Shown here one piece after another: positions 8,534 to 8,710 of a stretch of DNA of 8,710 bases. This DNA comes from an uncultured Veillonella sp. (GTDB taxonomy: Bacteria > Bacillota > Negativicutes > Veillonellales > Veillonellaceae). The position numbers and the translations under genes were made by a program. Where the stretch lies: positions 1-8,710 of the forward strand of contig URZS01000024.1 of the NCBI GenBank assembly GCA_900552445.1, in the 5' to 3' direction. The notes beneath the pieces were generated by a model that was given only the letters and a program-made list of their open reading frames with translations, was not told the DNA's origin and made no database searches. Numbering within the stretch: the first letter of the stretch is position 1; each line of letters begins with the position of its first letter.

Positions 8534-8710
8534 CTACTTTTCTAATGTCCCATTTAATGAATCAATTTTGCGCTGTTCCTCTTCAGCAAGGAACTTTGAT
8601 CGATATTTGTTGCACAAATTAATAACGTGCTGATCCGTCAACTCATCAGGCTTCTTGTGAGTGATGAGCATAGCTAACATATACATATGACGGCGATTGA
8701 TAGATCCTTT
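8534..8710 (-). CDS. 3' end of an unrecognised gene (partial, cut by window edge)
   Basis: A reading frame open to the window edge gives the last 58 residues of a protein, ending SLNGTLEK before TAG. It looks helical and charged: MLAMLITHKKPDELTDQHV is followed by a Lys/Arg/Glu-rich stretch. I do not recognise it, and it does not look like the C-terminus of RecF. Its stop is 13 nt before remB, with the remB RBS directly after the stop, so it belongs to the same transcript. By position in Negativicutes, where recF and a DUF721 (DciA-like) gene often precede remB, it could be the tail of a DUF721-type protein, but nothing visible in the tail confirms that. Confidence 0.6.
   Translation of the reverse strand, partial: KGSINRRHMYMLAMLITHKKPDELTDQHVINLCNKYRSKFLAEEEQRKIDSLNGTLEK

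Overview
The window looks like chromosomal DNA from a diderm Firmicute of the class Negativicutes, most likely Veillonella or a close relative. This is a judgement from protein sequence and gene order, not from a database search. GyrB is of the short Gram-positive type (633 aa). A RemB/DUF370 gene sits just upstream of gyrB, as in Firmicutes. The window also carries an RND efflux pump with a lipoprotein adaptor, which implies an outer membrane. Base composition and codon use look even across all genes, and I see no mobile element, CRISPR array, tRNA or rRNA.

Layout. The left half (about 1-4224, plus strand) is a two-gene efflux operon. It comprises a candidate promoter overlapping a 12-bp inverted repeat, a lipoprotein membrane fusion protein (101-1165) and an RND inner-membrane pump (1162-4224) whose start overlaps the adaptor stop by ATGA. 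No outer-membrane channel gene follows. The region 4225-4470 is a convergent intergenic stretch. It holds a 22-bp palindrome, a 13-bp direct repeat and two strong A/T-flanked hairpins that can terminate transcription from both sides.

The right half (4471-8710, minus strand) is read leftward. Its order in transcription is: the 3' end of an unrecognised gene (8710-8534), remB/DUF370 (8520-8272), gyrB (8195-6294), a LysP-type lysine permease (6283-4802) and a YbjQ/UPF0145 protein (4788-4471). Gaps are 13, 76, 10 and 13 nt, so gyrB, lysP and ybjQ look like one operon. A candidate promoter and a cluster of short inverted repeats fill the only larger gap, just before gyrB. gyrA, the usual gene after gyrB in Firmicutes, is absent and a lysine permease takes its place.

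How they work together. The adaptor and pump would form the inner part of a tripartite drug or toxic-compound exporter that needs an outer-membrane channel encoded elsewhere. The gyrB cluster combines DNA supercoiling, a small DNA-binding regulator and amino-acid uptake, with no clear functional link between them. I did not find a convincing new biological system. The points most worth checking are the operator-like repeat before the efflux operon and the gyrB-lysP-ybjQ arrangement.
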